Assembly (NCBI RefSeq): GCF_000020665.1
Contig: NC_011071.1
Span: forward strand, 1,106,501 to 1,170,500
Source of the DNA: Stenotrophomonas maltophilia R551-3
Lineage (GTDB): Bacteria; Pseudomonadota; Gammaproteobacteria; Xanthomonadales; Xanthomonadaceae
DNA length: 64,000 nt
Direction of reading: 5' to 3'
A program made the position numbers and the translations under genes. Shown one piece after another: positions 24,608-32,803 of the stretch (its first letter is position 1; every line of letters starts with the position of its first letter). Under the pieces are notes generated by a model, which had not been told where the DNA came from, searched no databases, and saw only the letters and a program-made list of their open reading frames with translations.

Positions 24608-25327
24608 TCAGAGGGACGGCGGTGCGACCAGGGCGCGCACCTGCGGATGCGGCGACGCGGCCAGTTCCGGCACGATGTGCGCCATGAACGCCGGGCTGCC
24701 GTGGGCCAGTGCAAGCCGCAGCCAGTGCACGGCCTGCTCGACCTGGCCGGCCTGCAGCAGGATGGAGGCGTAGTTGGCCTGGCCGCGGAAATCGCCGGTC
24801 TCGGCCGCGCGCCGGTACCAGCCCAGGGCGGCCTGCGGATCGCGTTCGATCTCCAGGCCGTCTTCGAGGTGGCGGGCCAGCAGGTTCATCGATTTGGCGT
24901 GGCCCAGGTGCGCGGCGCGGGTGTACAGGGCCAGCGCCTGCGCGCGGTCCTGCGTCACGCCGCGGCCGGTGGCCAGCAGGTTGGCCAGGTTGTACAGGCC
25001 CCAGTCCAGCCCGGTGTCGGCCGCGCGCCGGTACCAGACCGCGGCCAGCGTCGGGTCGGCGACGGTGCCCTGGCCCAGCTCATGGCAGCGGCCGAGCATG
25101 TTCATCGCCATCGGCGCGCCGTTGTTGGCGGCGGTTTCGTACCAGAGCAGCGCGGCCGAGGCGTCCTGCGCGGTGCCTTTGCCTTCCATGTGCATCTGCG
25201 CGAGCAGCAGTTGTGCATCGACCTGTCCAGCCTGCGCGGCATCGCGCACGCGTGCGAACGCGGCCTGCGGATCGTGCTGCAGCAGCTCGGCCAGGGCGTC
25301 GCTGTCGATGGGAGTGCGGGTAACCAT
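24608..25327 (-). CDS. Sel1-repeat (TPR-like) protein
   Basis: A 239-residue alpha-helical repeat protein with about four Sel1-like repeats from residue 35 ([80 protein letters not shown]), then a degenerate one. No signal peptide, so probably a cytosolic scaffold. It lies between the Fiu-like receptor and piuC, ten bases before piuC, so it is cotranscribed with piuC. The fiu/piuA loci of other bacteria often carry an extra small gene here; a TPR/Sel1 protein in this position is seen in several proteobacteria to my recollection. Confidence 0.88.
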   Translation of the reverse strand: MVTRTPIDSDALAELLQHDPQAAFARVRDAAQAGQVDAQLLLAQMHMEGKGTAQDASAALLWYETAANNGAPMAMNMLGRCHELGQGTVADPTLAAVWYRRAADTGLDWGLYNLANLLATGRGVTQDRAQALALYTRAAHLGHAKSMNLLARHLEDGLEIERDPQAALGWYRRAAETGDFRGQANYASILLQAGQVEQAVHWLRLALAHGSPAFMAHIVPELAASPHPQVRALVAPPSL

Positions 25328-25347
25328 GGGGTGAGTATCGCCGGAAA

Positions 25348-25378
25348 CAAAAACGGCGGCAGGAGAGCCTGCCGCCGT
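25348..25378 (-). terminator. Rho-independent terminator after the Fiu-like receptor
   Basis: An 11-bp GC-rich stem (ACGGCGGCAGG/CCTGCCGCCGT, loop of four) followed on the minus strand by TTTTTGTTT. It lies in the 68-bp gap between the receptor stop and the Sel1 gene start, so downstream expression depends on read-through or a separate promoter. Confidence 0.8.
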
Positions 25379-25395
25379 GGTGGAGCGGAGTTACA

Positions 25396-27684
25396 TCAGA
25401 ACTTCACGTTCAGTGCCAGGGTGGCCGAGCGACCCGGGGCGATGCTCGCGTAGTGCGAGGCATAGGCCTTGGTGAAATAGGTCTTGTCGGTCAGGTTCTG
25501 CACGTTGAGCTGCAGGCTGATGTTGTCCTGGATCGCGTAGCTGGCCATCGCGTCGAAGCGGGTGTAGCTGGCGATCCACTTGGTGTTGGCGACGTCACCA
25601 TACTGCTTGTCCGAGTAGAACGCGCCGGCGCCGATGGTCAGGCCGATCGGGAAGCGGTAGGTGGTCCACAGGTTGGCGCTGTGCTTGGCGGTGTTCGGGA
25701 ACTCGTTGCCGTTGTTCGGCGACGGCACGTAGACGTTGGACGGGCAGGTCCGGCCCGACACGGCGCAGACGAAGCCGTTGTCCTTCAGTTCCGAGTCCAG
25801 GTAGGTGTAGCCGCCGTACAGGCTCCAGGCGTCGGTGAGCTGCCCGGTGAAGCCCAGTTCGAAGCCGTTGATTTCCTTCTTGCCTGCGTTCTGGCTGGTG
25901 CCGTTGTCGATCGTCACACGTGCGTTGTTCATCACGGTATGGAAGATCGCCGCGGTCAGGTTCAGGCGGTTGTCGAGCAGGTCCCACTTGGTGCCCAGTT
26001 CGAGGTTCTTGGTGTCCTGCGGCTTGAGGTCGGCCACAGCCGCGCTCAGACCGTCGGAGCCGTCACCTCCGTCCATGCCCGGCGGGGTCGAAGAGGTGCC
26101 CCAGGACAGGTAGATGCTGCCGTTGGCCGCCGGCTTGAACACCACGCCGGCCTGGTAGTTCAGAAAGTCGTTGTCATTGCGCACGCGGGTCGGCGCCGCA
26201 CCGGCCACCGGCGTGGTCAGGGTGGTGCGGAAGTCGTCGTAGCGCAGGCCGAGATTGAAGCTCCACTGTGCGTTGAGTTCGATGGTGTCGAACAGGTACG
26301 CCGAGGTGGTCTTGGTGCGCTGTTCGACGTCCAGCGCCTTGTCGCTGCGATACACCGCGTGGGTCGCCGCCCACGGATCGTTCGGGTTCGGATTGGCGAA
26401 GCTGGTGCAGTTGTAGCCGGTGGCCGCGCCGGTGGTCGGGCACTTGCTGTTGCCGGTCAGCGGGTTACTGGTGCCCGGGGTCATCAGGTAGCTGCCGCGG
26501 GTCATCTTCTCGTCGCTGTACTCCACACCGGCGCTGTAGCTGTGCTTGAGCGCGCCGGTCTGGAACGCGCCGGTCAGGCCCAGCTGGTCAGCGAAGCTCT
26601 TGACGTCGACGGCGCGGCTGTTGGTACGGCGCCACAAGGTGCCGTAGTTGTTCGGGTTGCCCTGGCTGTCGTCCGGCTGGGTCCACAGGTAGTCGTTGCT
26701 GGTGTTGCCCAGGCGCGCAATGTTGCGCAGCTTGTGGCCACCGAAGTCGTAGCTGGCGTCCAGGGTGCTGATGTCGGCGCGGGTGCGCTGGAAGTCACGG
26801 TCGACCAGGCCGTAGTAGTTGTTGCGGTCCGGCACCATCGGGCGGCCATCGACCCACTTCGAGGCCGGCGCACCGTTCGGATTACCGTACGGGAAACCAC
26901 CTGCATCCGGCAGGTCGTCGCTCTGCATGTGGTAGTGGCTGGCAATCAGCTGCGCCGGGCCGTTCAGGCCGAACGCGATCGACGGTGCGATGCCCCAGCG
27001 GCTGACATTGGCGGCGTCACGGCCGGCGATGTCCGACTCGTGCTTCATCAGGTTCAGGCGGGCGGCGATGCCATCGCCCAGCACGTAGTTGGCGTCCACG
27101 GTGCCGCGTGCGTAGCTGTCGGTACCGATGCCCATGCTGGCGCTGGTTTCGTTCTTCAGCTTCGGCGTCTTGCTCACCAGGTTCAGGCTGCCACCACCGG
27201 AGTCACGGCCGCCGTAGGCCGAGCTCGGGCCCTTGACCACTTCCACCTGCTCCAGGTCGAAGATTTCGCGGGTCTGCGAACCGACGTCGCGCAGGCCATC
27301 GACAAACATGTTGCTCTGCGAATCGAAGCCGCGGATGAAGGGACGGTCGCCGGTCGGGTTGCCGCCTTCGCCGGCACCGAAGGTGATGCCCGGCACCATG
27401 CGCAGTGCATCCTGCAGGTTGGTCGCACCGGTTTCGGCAATCAGCTTCTCCGACACGATCGACACCGACTTCGGAGTGTTCAGCAGTTCCGCGGTGAACT
27501 TCGGCGAGGACGGATTGAACCAGCTGCCGCGCACCTGCACCTTGTCCAGGTCGGTGGCCTTGCGGGATGCAGCGTCAGCGTTGTCGGCGGCCTGTGCGGC
27601 CAGCGGTGCGAAGCCGGCGGCGAGGGTGGCGGTGGCGAGCAGGGAAACGCGCGGGGCGTACTTGCGGGTCTTGATATGGGTCAT
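25396..27684 (-). CDS. Catecholate siderophore TonB receptor (Fiu/PiuA-like)
   Basis: Outer-membrane receptor of 762 residues starting MTHIKTRKYAPRVSLLATAT, with signal peptide to about residue 32. The plug begins DLDKVQVRGSWFNPSSPKF, followed by TPKSVSIVSEKLI, PFIRGFDSQSNMFVDGLRD and VEVVKGPSSAYGGRDSGGGS; the barrel ends ATLALNVKF. These are close to Fiu/PiuA receptors for monomeric catechols. Followed by a terminator, a Sel1 gene and piuC; preceded by a small single-TM protein with a Fur-box-like site. Receptors of this group also admit catechol-conjugated beta-lactams in other species; whether this one does cannot be told from sequence. Confidence 0.92.
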   Translation of the reverse strand: MTHIKTRKYAPRVSLLATATLAAGFAPLAAQAADNADAASRKATDLDKVQVRGSWFNPSSPKFTAELLNTPKSVSIVSEKLIAETGATNLQDALRMVPGITFGAGEGGNPTGDRPFIRGFDSQSNMFVDGLRDVGSQTREIFDLEQVEVVKGPSSAYGGRDSGGGSLNLVSKTPKLKNETSASMGIGTDSYARGTVDANYVLGDGIAARLNLMKHESDIAGRDAANVSRWGIAPSIAFGLNGPAQLIASHYHMQSDDLPDAGGFPYGNPNGAPASKWVDGRPMVPDRNNYYGLVDRDFQRTRADISTLDASYDFGGHKLRNIARLGNTSNDYLWTQPDDSQGNPNNYGTLWRRTNSRAVDVKSFADQLGLTGAFQTGALKHSYSAGVEYSDEKMTRGSYLMTPGTSNPLTGNSKCPTTGAATGYNCTSFANPNPNDPWAATHAVYRSDKALDVEQRTKTTSAYLFDTIELNAQWSFNLGLRYDDFRTTLTTPVAGAAPTRVRNDNDFLNYQAGVVFKPAANGSIYLSWGTSSTPPGMDGGDGSDGLSAAVADLKPQDTKNLELGTKWDLLDNRLNLTAAIFHTVMNNARVTIDNGTSQNAGKKEINGFELGFTGQLTDAWSLYGGYTYLDSELKDNGFVCAVSGRTCPSNVYVPSPNNGNEFPNTAKHSANLWTTYRFPIGLTIGAGAFYSDKQYGDVANTKWIASYTRFDAMASYAIQDNISLQLNVQNLTDKTYFTKAYASHYASIAPGRSATLALNVKF

Positions 27685-27765
27685 GGTCTGGATGGCGGTG
27701 GCTTGGATCAGGAAAGGGCGAGGGCCGAAGCGCAGACAGCGCGACGACACGTAGAAGGCGGTTTC

Positions 27766-27790
27766 TGTAGAGCCGAGCCGACGCTCGGCT
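27766..27790. repeat. Single REP (CTGTAGAGCCGAGC type)
   Basis: One arm-type REP (TGTAGAGCCGAGCCGACGCT then CGGCT) in the gap between the small TM protein and the Fiu-like receptor. The small hairpin AGCCGAGC/GCTCGGCT is present. No partner copy lies next to it. Confidence 0.75.
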
Positions 27791-27835
27791 GCGCGGTGAA
27801 CGGCTTCAGGCGCACGGCAACGGCCGCAAGGCGCC

Positions 27836-28240
27836 TCAGCTGGCGTGCGGTGCGGGAGGTGCGTGGCCGGGATTCAGGCGCAGCGAAGGGTCGTGCAACT
27901 GCCAGCGCAAGGCGTCGGAGCGCCACAACGGGATATGGGCGACCAGAGCCGCACGGGGCGGGGCCAGGCCGGTGCAGGGCGCGCCGCCCTCGCCATCAAG
28001 CGGGGGTTCGGGTGCAGGCGCCGCATGTTGAGGACATTCGTCCGCCGGCGGGGCCGGCAGCGGCATGGCCTGCAGCAGGTTGTCCGCGTGTGCCTGCCAG
28101 CCGTGGGCGGCAGGTTCGTTGCCGCGCCCTTCGTGCAATGCCGACCACCCCAGCAGCAGCGTCAGCAGCGCGGCCACGAGCAGCGGCCACCCTTGACGGG
28201 CGAGCTGGCGCAGCGTGGCGGTGGGCGCGGGCGAAGCCAT
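27836..28240 (-). CDS. Small single-TM protein upstream of the Fiu-like receptor
   Basis: A 134-residue protein beginning MASPAPTATLRQLARQGWPL, with one hydrophobic helix (LLVAALLTLLLGWSAL) and a periplasmic part containing two cysteines in proline-rich sequence (ADECPQHAAPAPEPP and GGAPCTGLAPP) that could form a disulfide, then LVAHIPLWRSDALRWQLHDP. No family recognised. A Fur-box-like site lies 50 bp upstream, and the receptor gene starts about 150 bp downstream, paralleling the arrangement at 23345-23755. Confidence 0.65.
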   Translation of the reverse strand: MASPAPTATLRQLARQGWPLLVAALLTLLLGWSALHEGRGNEPAAHGWQAHADNLLQAMPLPAPPADECPQHAAPAPEPPLDGEGGAPCTGLAPPRAALVAHIPLWRSDALRWQLHDPSLRLNPGHAPPAPHAS

Positions 28241-28289
28241 GGCGCGAGGGCGGAGTCGTTACGAAGATGTTACGTAGAATAACATCAAC

Positions 28290-28308
28290 GATAATGATTC
28301 GCATATGC
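28290..28308 (-). promoter_or_regulatory. Fur-box-like operator
   Basis: GATAATGATTCGCATATGC matches 13 of 19 bases of the Fur consensus, with a perfect left half (GATAATGAT). It sits 50-68 bp upstream of the small TM protein start, so it probably controls that gene and the Fiu-like receptor behind it. Confidence 0.65.
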
Positions 28309-28370
28309 GAGCTCGGACGGGCGATCGGGATGCCCCCGAAAGGCCCTGGAAGGTTGCTCAGGGCGTTCCA

Positions 28371-28394
28371 GTAGATCCACCTCACGGGTGGATG
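28371..28394. repeat. Single REP (GTAGATCCAC type)
   Basis: GTAGATCCACCTCACGGGTG then GAT: a short GTAG palindrome of the same type as at 20706-20731. It lies in the gap between the Rieske protein gene and the Fur-regulated promoter. Confidence 0.7.
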
Positions 28395-28443
28395 CTCTCC
28401 GGCAGGCGCGTGCATGCGCGGGTCCTTGCCGGGCGGCGGCGCC

Positions 28444-28776
28444 TCAATCGCGGTCGTCGCGGGTCCAGATCGCGTCGTGCTCGCGCTTTACCGGGAACTT
28501 CGGCACCGGGCTGTAGGCCGGGGCACACAGGGCACGGCCATCGCGCACGTCGAAGCGCGCGCCGTGCAGCACGCACTCCACGCTGCCTTCGGCGGTGTTG
28601 AACTCGCCCGAGGACAGCTCGAACTCCTCATGCGTGCACTGGTCTTCCAGCGCGTACAACTCGCCGTCGAGATTGAACACCACGATCGGCGTGCCGGTCA
28701 CTTCGTCGAACACGCTCTTCATTTCACCCGGCAGCAGTTCGGCACCGGCACAGACGAAGGTCCAGGCCTCGCTCAC
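28444..28776 (-). CDS. Rieske-type [2Fe-2S] ferredoxin
   Basis: A 110-residue soluble Rieske protein. Cluster ligands are C47 and H49 in DQCTHEEF and C68 and H71 in VECVLHGARFD, giving the C-x-H ... C-x2-H pattern; the length and lack of membrane anchor fit NirD/BphF-like electron carriers. Partner oxygenase or reductase genes are not adjacent. It overlaps the GNAT gene stop/start by four bases (ATGA), so the two are coupled. Confidence 0.93.
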   Translation of the reverse strand: MSEAWTFVCAGAELLPGEMKSVFDEVTGTPIVVFNLDGELYALEDQCTHEEFELSSGEFNTAEGSVECVLHGARFDVRDGRALCAPAYSPVPKFPVKREHDAIWTRDDRD

Positions 28777-29312
28777 GCAGAGTCTCCGGCCAGCGGCTTT
28801 TCCAGGATCTCGAAGCGCAGGTCGTCGCGCTTGGGGATGCCGAAGCGTTCGTCGCCATACGGAAACGGCTTCTTGATGCCGGTGCGCTGGTAACCGCGGC
28901 GTTCATAGAAGGCGATCAGCTCGTCGCGCACATCGATCACCGTCATCTGCATCACCGGCACGCCCCATTCGCGTGCGGCGTGCGCTTCGGCGGCGTCCAT
29001 CAGTTGCTTGCCGACACCGCCGCCCTGCTGGGCCGGGTCGACCGAGAACATGCCGAAGTAGCCCTTGCCGTCGACATCGGCGACATGGGCGCAGGCCACC
29101 AGTTGGCCGTCGCGTTCAGCCAGCAGGATGGTCGAGCGCGGGCGGTCGAGGTCACCCTGGATGCCGTCGGCATCGATGCGGGCGCCATCCAGCAGGTCGG
29201 CTTCGTTGGTCCAGCCAACGCGGCTGGCGTCACCACGGTAGGCCGAGGTGACCAGGGTGATCAGGGCGGGGATGTCGGCCGACGTGGCGGCCCGGTAGGT
29301 CAGGGTGCTCAT
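28773..29312 (-). CDS. GNAT family N-acetyltransferase
   Basis: A 179-residue acetyltransferase with the GNAT acetyl-CoA loop: MFSVDPAQQGGGVGKQLMDA (the Q/R-x-x-G-x-G/A motif) and the C-terminal ELIAFYERRGYQRTG. Start 29312 (MSTLTYRAATSADIPAL) is the usual beginning; a GTG two codons upstream is possible. Substrate unknown. First gene of a two-gene unit with the Rieske ferredoxin. Confidence 0.9.
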   Translation of the reverse strand: MSTLTYRAATSADIPALITLVTSAYRGDASRVGWTNEADLLDGARIDADGIQGDLDRPRSTILLAERDGQLVACAHVADVDGKGYFGMFSVDPAQQGGGVGKQLMDAAEAHAAREWGVPVMQMTVIDVRDELIAFYERRGYQRTGIKKPFPYGDERFGIPKRDDLRFEILEKPLAGDSA

Positions 29313-29356
29313 GGACACATTCTATGTGGGGTGGGGGCGTGCGCAAATGGGAAGGT

Positions 29357-29397
29357 GGGGTCAGATCCCTTTCGCAGCGTGATAGGGATCTGGCCCC
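29357..29397. repeat. RAYT-associated REP (GGGGTCAGATCCCTTT), copy 1
   Basis: Imperfect palindrome: GGGGTCAGATCCCTTT on the left and AGGGATCTGGCCCC on the right. Similar copies lie just before (29463) and at the end (30134) of the RAYT gene and at 47131. Confidence 0.8.
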
Positions 29398-29462
29398 GGC
29401 GTCTACTGACCCAACGGCAGGCCATGGACCGACTGGCACGGGCGCGGAATCGGCAGATGCTC

Positions 29463-29501
29463 GGGGTCAGATCCCTTTGCGCAGCGAAGGGCTCTGACCC
29501 C
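29463..29501. repeat. RAYT-associated REP, copy 2
   Basis: GGGGTCAGATCCCTTTGCGC followed by a right arm AAGGGCTCTGACCCC, ending 19 bp before the RAYT start codon. GGAGGAG follows at 29511 as ribosome site, so this REP is in the RAYT leader. Confidence 0.8.
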
Positions 29502-29520
29502 CTGTTTCCAGGAGGAGCCC

Positions 29521-30171
29521 ATGCCGAGGCCACGACGGGTCGATGCGCCCGGATACCCGCAACATGTCGTCCCGCGCGGCAACAATCGCCAGCCTGTGTT
29601 CTTCTCGGATGGCGACCGCGTCGCCTACCTGCGGCTGCTGTGTCATCACGCGGACCAGCAGCACTGCCGGATTCACGCCTATGTGCTGATGGGCAACCAC
29701 GTGCACCTGCTGGTGACCCCTGATGCACCGGGCGGGATGTCGCGGATGATGCAGGCGGTGAACCGCGCCTACGTTCGCCGTGTGAACGAACGGCAGCAGC
29801 GCACGGGAACCCTGTGGGAGGGCCGCTTCCATTCCACGCTGGTTGATACCGAACGCTACCTGCTTGCCTGCCAGCGCTACGTCGAACTCAACCCGGTGCG
29901 GGCGGGGATGGTGGTGCGTCCTGGGGACTATCGCTGGTCAAGCTATCGCGCCAACGCACAGGGACGGGCAAATGCACTGCTCGTACCGCATTCGGCATTC
30001 GAGCTCATTGCTGCTGATGTGGATGAGCGGCGCAGACGCTATGCGGAGTTCATCGCGCAAGGTATTCCTGCTGGGGATCTGGTGGCGATACGTGGCGCGC
30101 TGCAGTCGCAGCGGCGGCTGTCGGGGCCGTTGATGGGGTCAGAGCCCTTTCGCGATGCGAAAGGGATCTGA
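29521..30171 (+). CDS. REP-associated tyrosine transposase (RAYT, TnpA_REP)
   Basis: A 216-residue Y1/HUH-type protein of the IS200/IS605-related REP-associated family. The HUH motif is in YVLMGNHVHLLVTP; the conserved block RYVELNPVRAGMV with preceding tyrosines and LWEGRFHSTLVD are typical. Start MPRPRRVDAPGYPQHVVPRG has GGAGGAG five bases upstream. RAYTs are single-copy, domesticated transposases that nick REP sequences and are thought to spread them. The last dozen codons and the stop are inside the downstream REP, so the repeat supplies the C-terminus (MGSEPFRDAKGI). Confidence 0.95.
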   Translation: MPRPRRVDAPGYPQHVVPRGNNRQPVFFSDGDRVAYLRLLCHHADQQHCRIHAYVLMGNHVHLLVTPDAPGGMSRMMQAVNRAYVRRVNERQQRTGTLWEGRFHSTLVDTERYLLACQRYVELNPVRAGMVVRPGDYRWSSYRANAQGRANALLVPHSAFELIAADVDERRRRYAEFIAQGIPAGDLVAIRGALQSQRRLSGPLMGSEPFRDAKGI

Positions 30172-30175
30172 CCCC
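30134..30175. repeat. RAYT-associated REP, copy 3 (overlaps RAYT 3' end)
   Basis: GGGGTCAGAGCCCTTTCGCG with right arm AAAGGGATCTGACCCC. It is in the same family as copies 1 and 2 and encodes the end of the transposase reading frame, including its TGA. Confidence 0.8.
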
Positions 30176-30233
30176 GGTGTGCCATGGCCTGCGGAGCTCT
30201 GCGTGTCTTCGATCCTGCCATTGGCGCCGCCAT

Positions 30234-30262
30234 GAAAAACGCCGCGGTTTCCCGCGGCGTTC
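30234..30262 (-). terminator. Rho-independent terminator of the suf operon
   Basis: Perfect 10-bp stem AACGCCGCGG/CCGCGGCGTT with a four-base loop, followed on the minus strand by TTTTTC. It lies 26 bp past the sufS stop. Confidence 0.85.
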
Positions 30263-30287
30263 TCGGCTTCCGGCTGGCCAGGGAATC

Positions 30288-31544
30288 TCACCCCAGCAGC
30301 TTGCGCACCTTGGTCAACGCGGTCATGAAGCGCTCGATCTCGGCGTGCGTGTTGTAGAACGCCAACGAGGCACGGCAGGTGGCGGCGACGCCGAAGTACT
30401 GCAGCAGCGGGTGTGCGCAGTGCTGGCCCGAGCGCACGGCCACGCCTTCCAGGTCGAGCAGGGTCGCAAGGTCGTGCGCATGCGCGCCGTCGATCAGGAA
30501 CGAGACCACGGCGGCTTTTTCCGGCGCTTCGCCGATGATGCGCAGGCCGTCGACACGGCGCAGCTCTTCGGTGAAATGCGCCAGCAGTTCGGCTTCGCGT
30601 GCTTCCACGTTCTCCTGGCCGAGCTGCTGCAGGTAGTCGGCGGCTACGCCCAGGCCGATGAATCCGGCGATGTTCGGGGTGCCGGCTTCGAACTTGTGCG
30701 GGGCATCGTTGAACACGGTGCCGTCGAAGCTGACTTCCTTGATCATCTCACCGCCGCCGAGGAACGGCGGCATCGCGTCCAGGTGCTCGCGACGGGCCCA
30801 CAGTGCGCCGGTACCGGTCGGCCCGCACATCTTGTGGCCGGTGATGGCGTAGAAGTCGCAGCCGATCGCAGCGACGTCGACCTTGCGGTGCGGCACCGCC
30901 TGCGAGCCGTCGACCACGGTGATGATGCCGCGCTTGCGTGCTTCACGGCAGATCTCGCGCACCGGATTGACCGTGCCCAGCACGTTGGACACGTGCGTGA
31001 CGGCGAGCAGCTTGACCTCGGGGGTCATCGCCGCGCGCAACGCGTCCAGGTCCAGCGCACCATCGGGGGTGATCTCGGCCACGCGGATGGTGGCGCCGGT
31101 ACGCTGCGCGACCAGCTGCCACGGCACGATGTTGGCGTGGTGCTCCATGCGCGTGATCAGGATCACGTCGCCGGCCTTCAGCCGTGGCAGGGCCCACGAG
31201 TACGCCACCAGGTTGATGGCGAAGGTGGTGCCGCTGCACAGCACCAGGTCGCTGGGGCGCACGTTGAGGAAGCGCGCCAGTTTGTTTCGCGCGCCTTCAT
31301 AGGCGTCGGTGGCTTCGCTGCCCAGCGCATGTACGGCACGGCTGACGTTGGCGTTGTAGCGGCGGTAGAACTCGTCCACCGCGCCGATCACCTGCACCGG
31401 CTTCTGGCCGGTGTTGGCATTGTCGAAATAGACCAGCGGCTTGCCGTGCACTTCGCGCATCAGCAGCGGGAAGTCGAGGCGGACGCGGTCCCAGTCGGGG
31501 CTGCCGGTGCGTTCTTCGATCGGTCGCGGCGAGGACAGGTTCAT
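30288..31544 (-). CDS. sufS: Cysteine desulfurase SufS
   Basis: PLP-dependent type II cysteine desulfurase, 418 residues, which supplies sulfur to the SufBCD scaffold. The PLP lysine is in YAITGHKMCGPTGTGAL and the persulfide cysteine is C376 in RSGQHCAHPLL, as in SufS/CsdA. Upstream blocks VYFDNANTGQKP and LCSGTTFAINLVA are typical. It overlaps sufD by ATGA and is last in the operon. No sufE or sufU sulfur-transfer partner is encoded in this window. Confidence 0.96.
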   Translation of the reverse strand: MNLSSPRPIEERTGSPDWDRVRLDFPLLMREVHGKPLVYFDNANTGQKPVQVIGAVDEFYRRYNANVSRAVHALGSEATDAYEGARNKLARFLNVRPSDLVLCSGTTFAINLVAYSWALPRLKAGDVILITRMEHHANIVPWQLVAQRTGATIRVAEITPDGALDLDALRAAMTPEVKLLAVTHVSNVLGTVNPVREICREARKRGIITVVDGSQAVPHRKVDVAAIGCDFYAITGHKMCGPTGTGALWARREHLDAMPPFLGGGEMIKEVSFDGTVFNDAPHKFEAGTPNIAGFIGLGVAADYLQQLGQENVEAREAELLAHFTEELRRVDGLRIIGEAPEKAAVVSFLIDGAHAHDLATLLDLEGVAVRSGQHCAHPLLQYFGVAATCRASLAFYNTHAEIERFMTALTKVRKLLG

Positions 31545-32803
31545 GCCACACCTGCCTCGGCCAGGGCCTTGTCCAGGCGACGCGCCAGCTGCGAGCGCAG
31601 CGCGTCGGGCAGCACCTTCAGCGGCTCGTGGCAGAACGCGGCGCTCAGCAATGCCTGCGCCTGCGCCTGCGGCAGGCCGCGCGTGCGCAGGTAGAACAGC
31701 GCATTGGCATCGAGCTGGCCGACGGTCGCGCCGTGCGCGGCCTTCACCTCATCGGCGTCGATCACCAGCGTCGGCTGGGTGTCGATCTCGGCGTCGGGCG
31801 ACAGCAGCAGGTTCTTGTTGGACAGGTTGGCATCGGTGCCGTCGGCGCCTTCGCGGATCTGGATGCCGCCATGGAACACCACGCGGCTGCGGTTGGCCGC
31901 AACGCCGCGCCACAACAGCTCGCAGTTGGTATCGCGCGCGATGTGGTCGATGCCCAGGCGGGTCTCGACGTGGCGGCGGCCGTTGCCGAGCAGCACGCCA
32001 TTGGCGGTCAGGTGGGCGTTGTCGCCTTCCAGGCGCACGTTCAGTTCATGGCGGCTGAGCGCGGCACCCAGCTCCAGGTCGACGCGGTGGTACTGCGCGT
32101 CGCGGGCCAGCACCGCATCGGTGCGCAGGAAGCTGGTCTGGCGCGCGCTGCCGGCCTGGACGCGGGCATGCTGGAGCACCGCGTCACGGGCGACGTGGGC
32201 ATGCAGCACGGTGTTGTCCAGATGGGCGGCATCGCCGACGCTGAAGCGGTGCTCGACCACGCCCAGCTGTGCGCCGGCACGCAGTTCGATCAGGTGGCGG
32301 TGATGCCAGGCCAGGTCGGTGTCGCCGGCCACGCTGGCGAACACCAGCTGCAGAGGGGCTTCGACCTGCACGCCTTCGTCCACGCGCAGGACCACGCCTT
32401 CATCGGCCAGGGCGGCGTTGAGTCGGGCGAAGATTTCTTCGCTGCGCTCGTAACGGCGGCCGAGGAAACGAACGGCGTCCTCACCGTCCGCCAGCGCGGC
32501 CGACAGCGGCTGCAGCTGCACGCCGGCCGGCAACGCCTGCACGTCGCTCAGCGCGGCATCCAGGCGACCGTTGACGAACACCAGGCGCGGCGCCGGAATG
32601 TCTTCCAGCAGCGCGACGTCCAGGGCCGGGCCCTGCAGCGGTGCCGCGGCGAATGCACGGCGCTCCAGCTGGCGCAGCGAGGTGTACTTCCAGGCTTCGT
32701 TGCGGGCGGCCGGCAAGCCATCGCGCAGGGCCGCATCCAGCACTTCGCGGCGCGCATCGCTGCCGCAGAAGGCCTGGGCCATCGAGTCGAGCAGGGCGCT
32801 CAT
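31541..32803 (-). CDS. sufD: Fe-S assembly scaffold protein SufD
   Basis: A 420-residue SufB/D-fold beta-helix protein, partner of SufB and SufC. The N-terminal helical part (AARNEAWKYTSLRQLERRAF) carries the WKYTSLR motif, and the C-terminal core has TQPTLVIDADEVKAAHGATV and IDADEVKAAHGATVGQLDAN, where the conserved His of SufD (in KAAHGATVG) sits. Starts in a TGATG overlap with sufC and is coupled by ATGA to sufS. Confidence 0.95.
   Translation of the reverse strand: MSALLDSMAQAFCGSDARREVLDAALRDGLPAARNEAWKYTSLRQLERRAFAAAPLQGPALDVALLEDIPAPRLVFVNGRLDAALSDVQALPAGVQLQPLSAALADGEDAVRFLGRRYERSEEIFARLNAALADEGVVLRVDEGVQVEAPLQLVFASVAGDTDLAWHHRHLIELRAGAQLGVVEHRFSVGDAAHLDNTVLHAHVARDAVLQHARVQAGSARQTSFLRTDAVLARDAQYHRVDLELGAALSRHELNVRLEGDNAHLTANGVLLGNGRRHVETRLGIDHIARDTNCELLWRGVAANRSRVVFHGGIQIREGADGTDANLSNKNLLLSPDAEIDTQPTLVIDADEVKAAHGATVGQLDANALFYLRTRGLPQAQAQALLSAAFCHEPLKVLPDALRSQLARRLDKALAEAGVA

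Noticed and set aside
23345..28240. Homology between the two small single-TM proteins
   Set aside because: Beyond one helix and proline-rich composition I see no alignable segments; similarity is of architecture only.
25453..28374. A 973-codon plus-strand open frame
   Set aside because: Antisense to the Fiu-like receptor and the small TM protein; no recognisable motif and no ribosome site.
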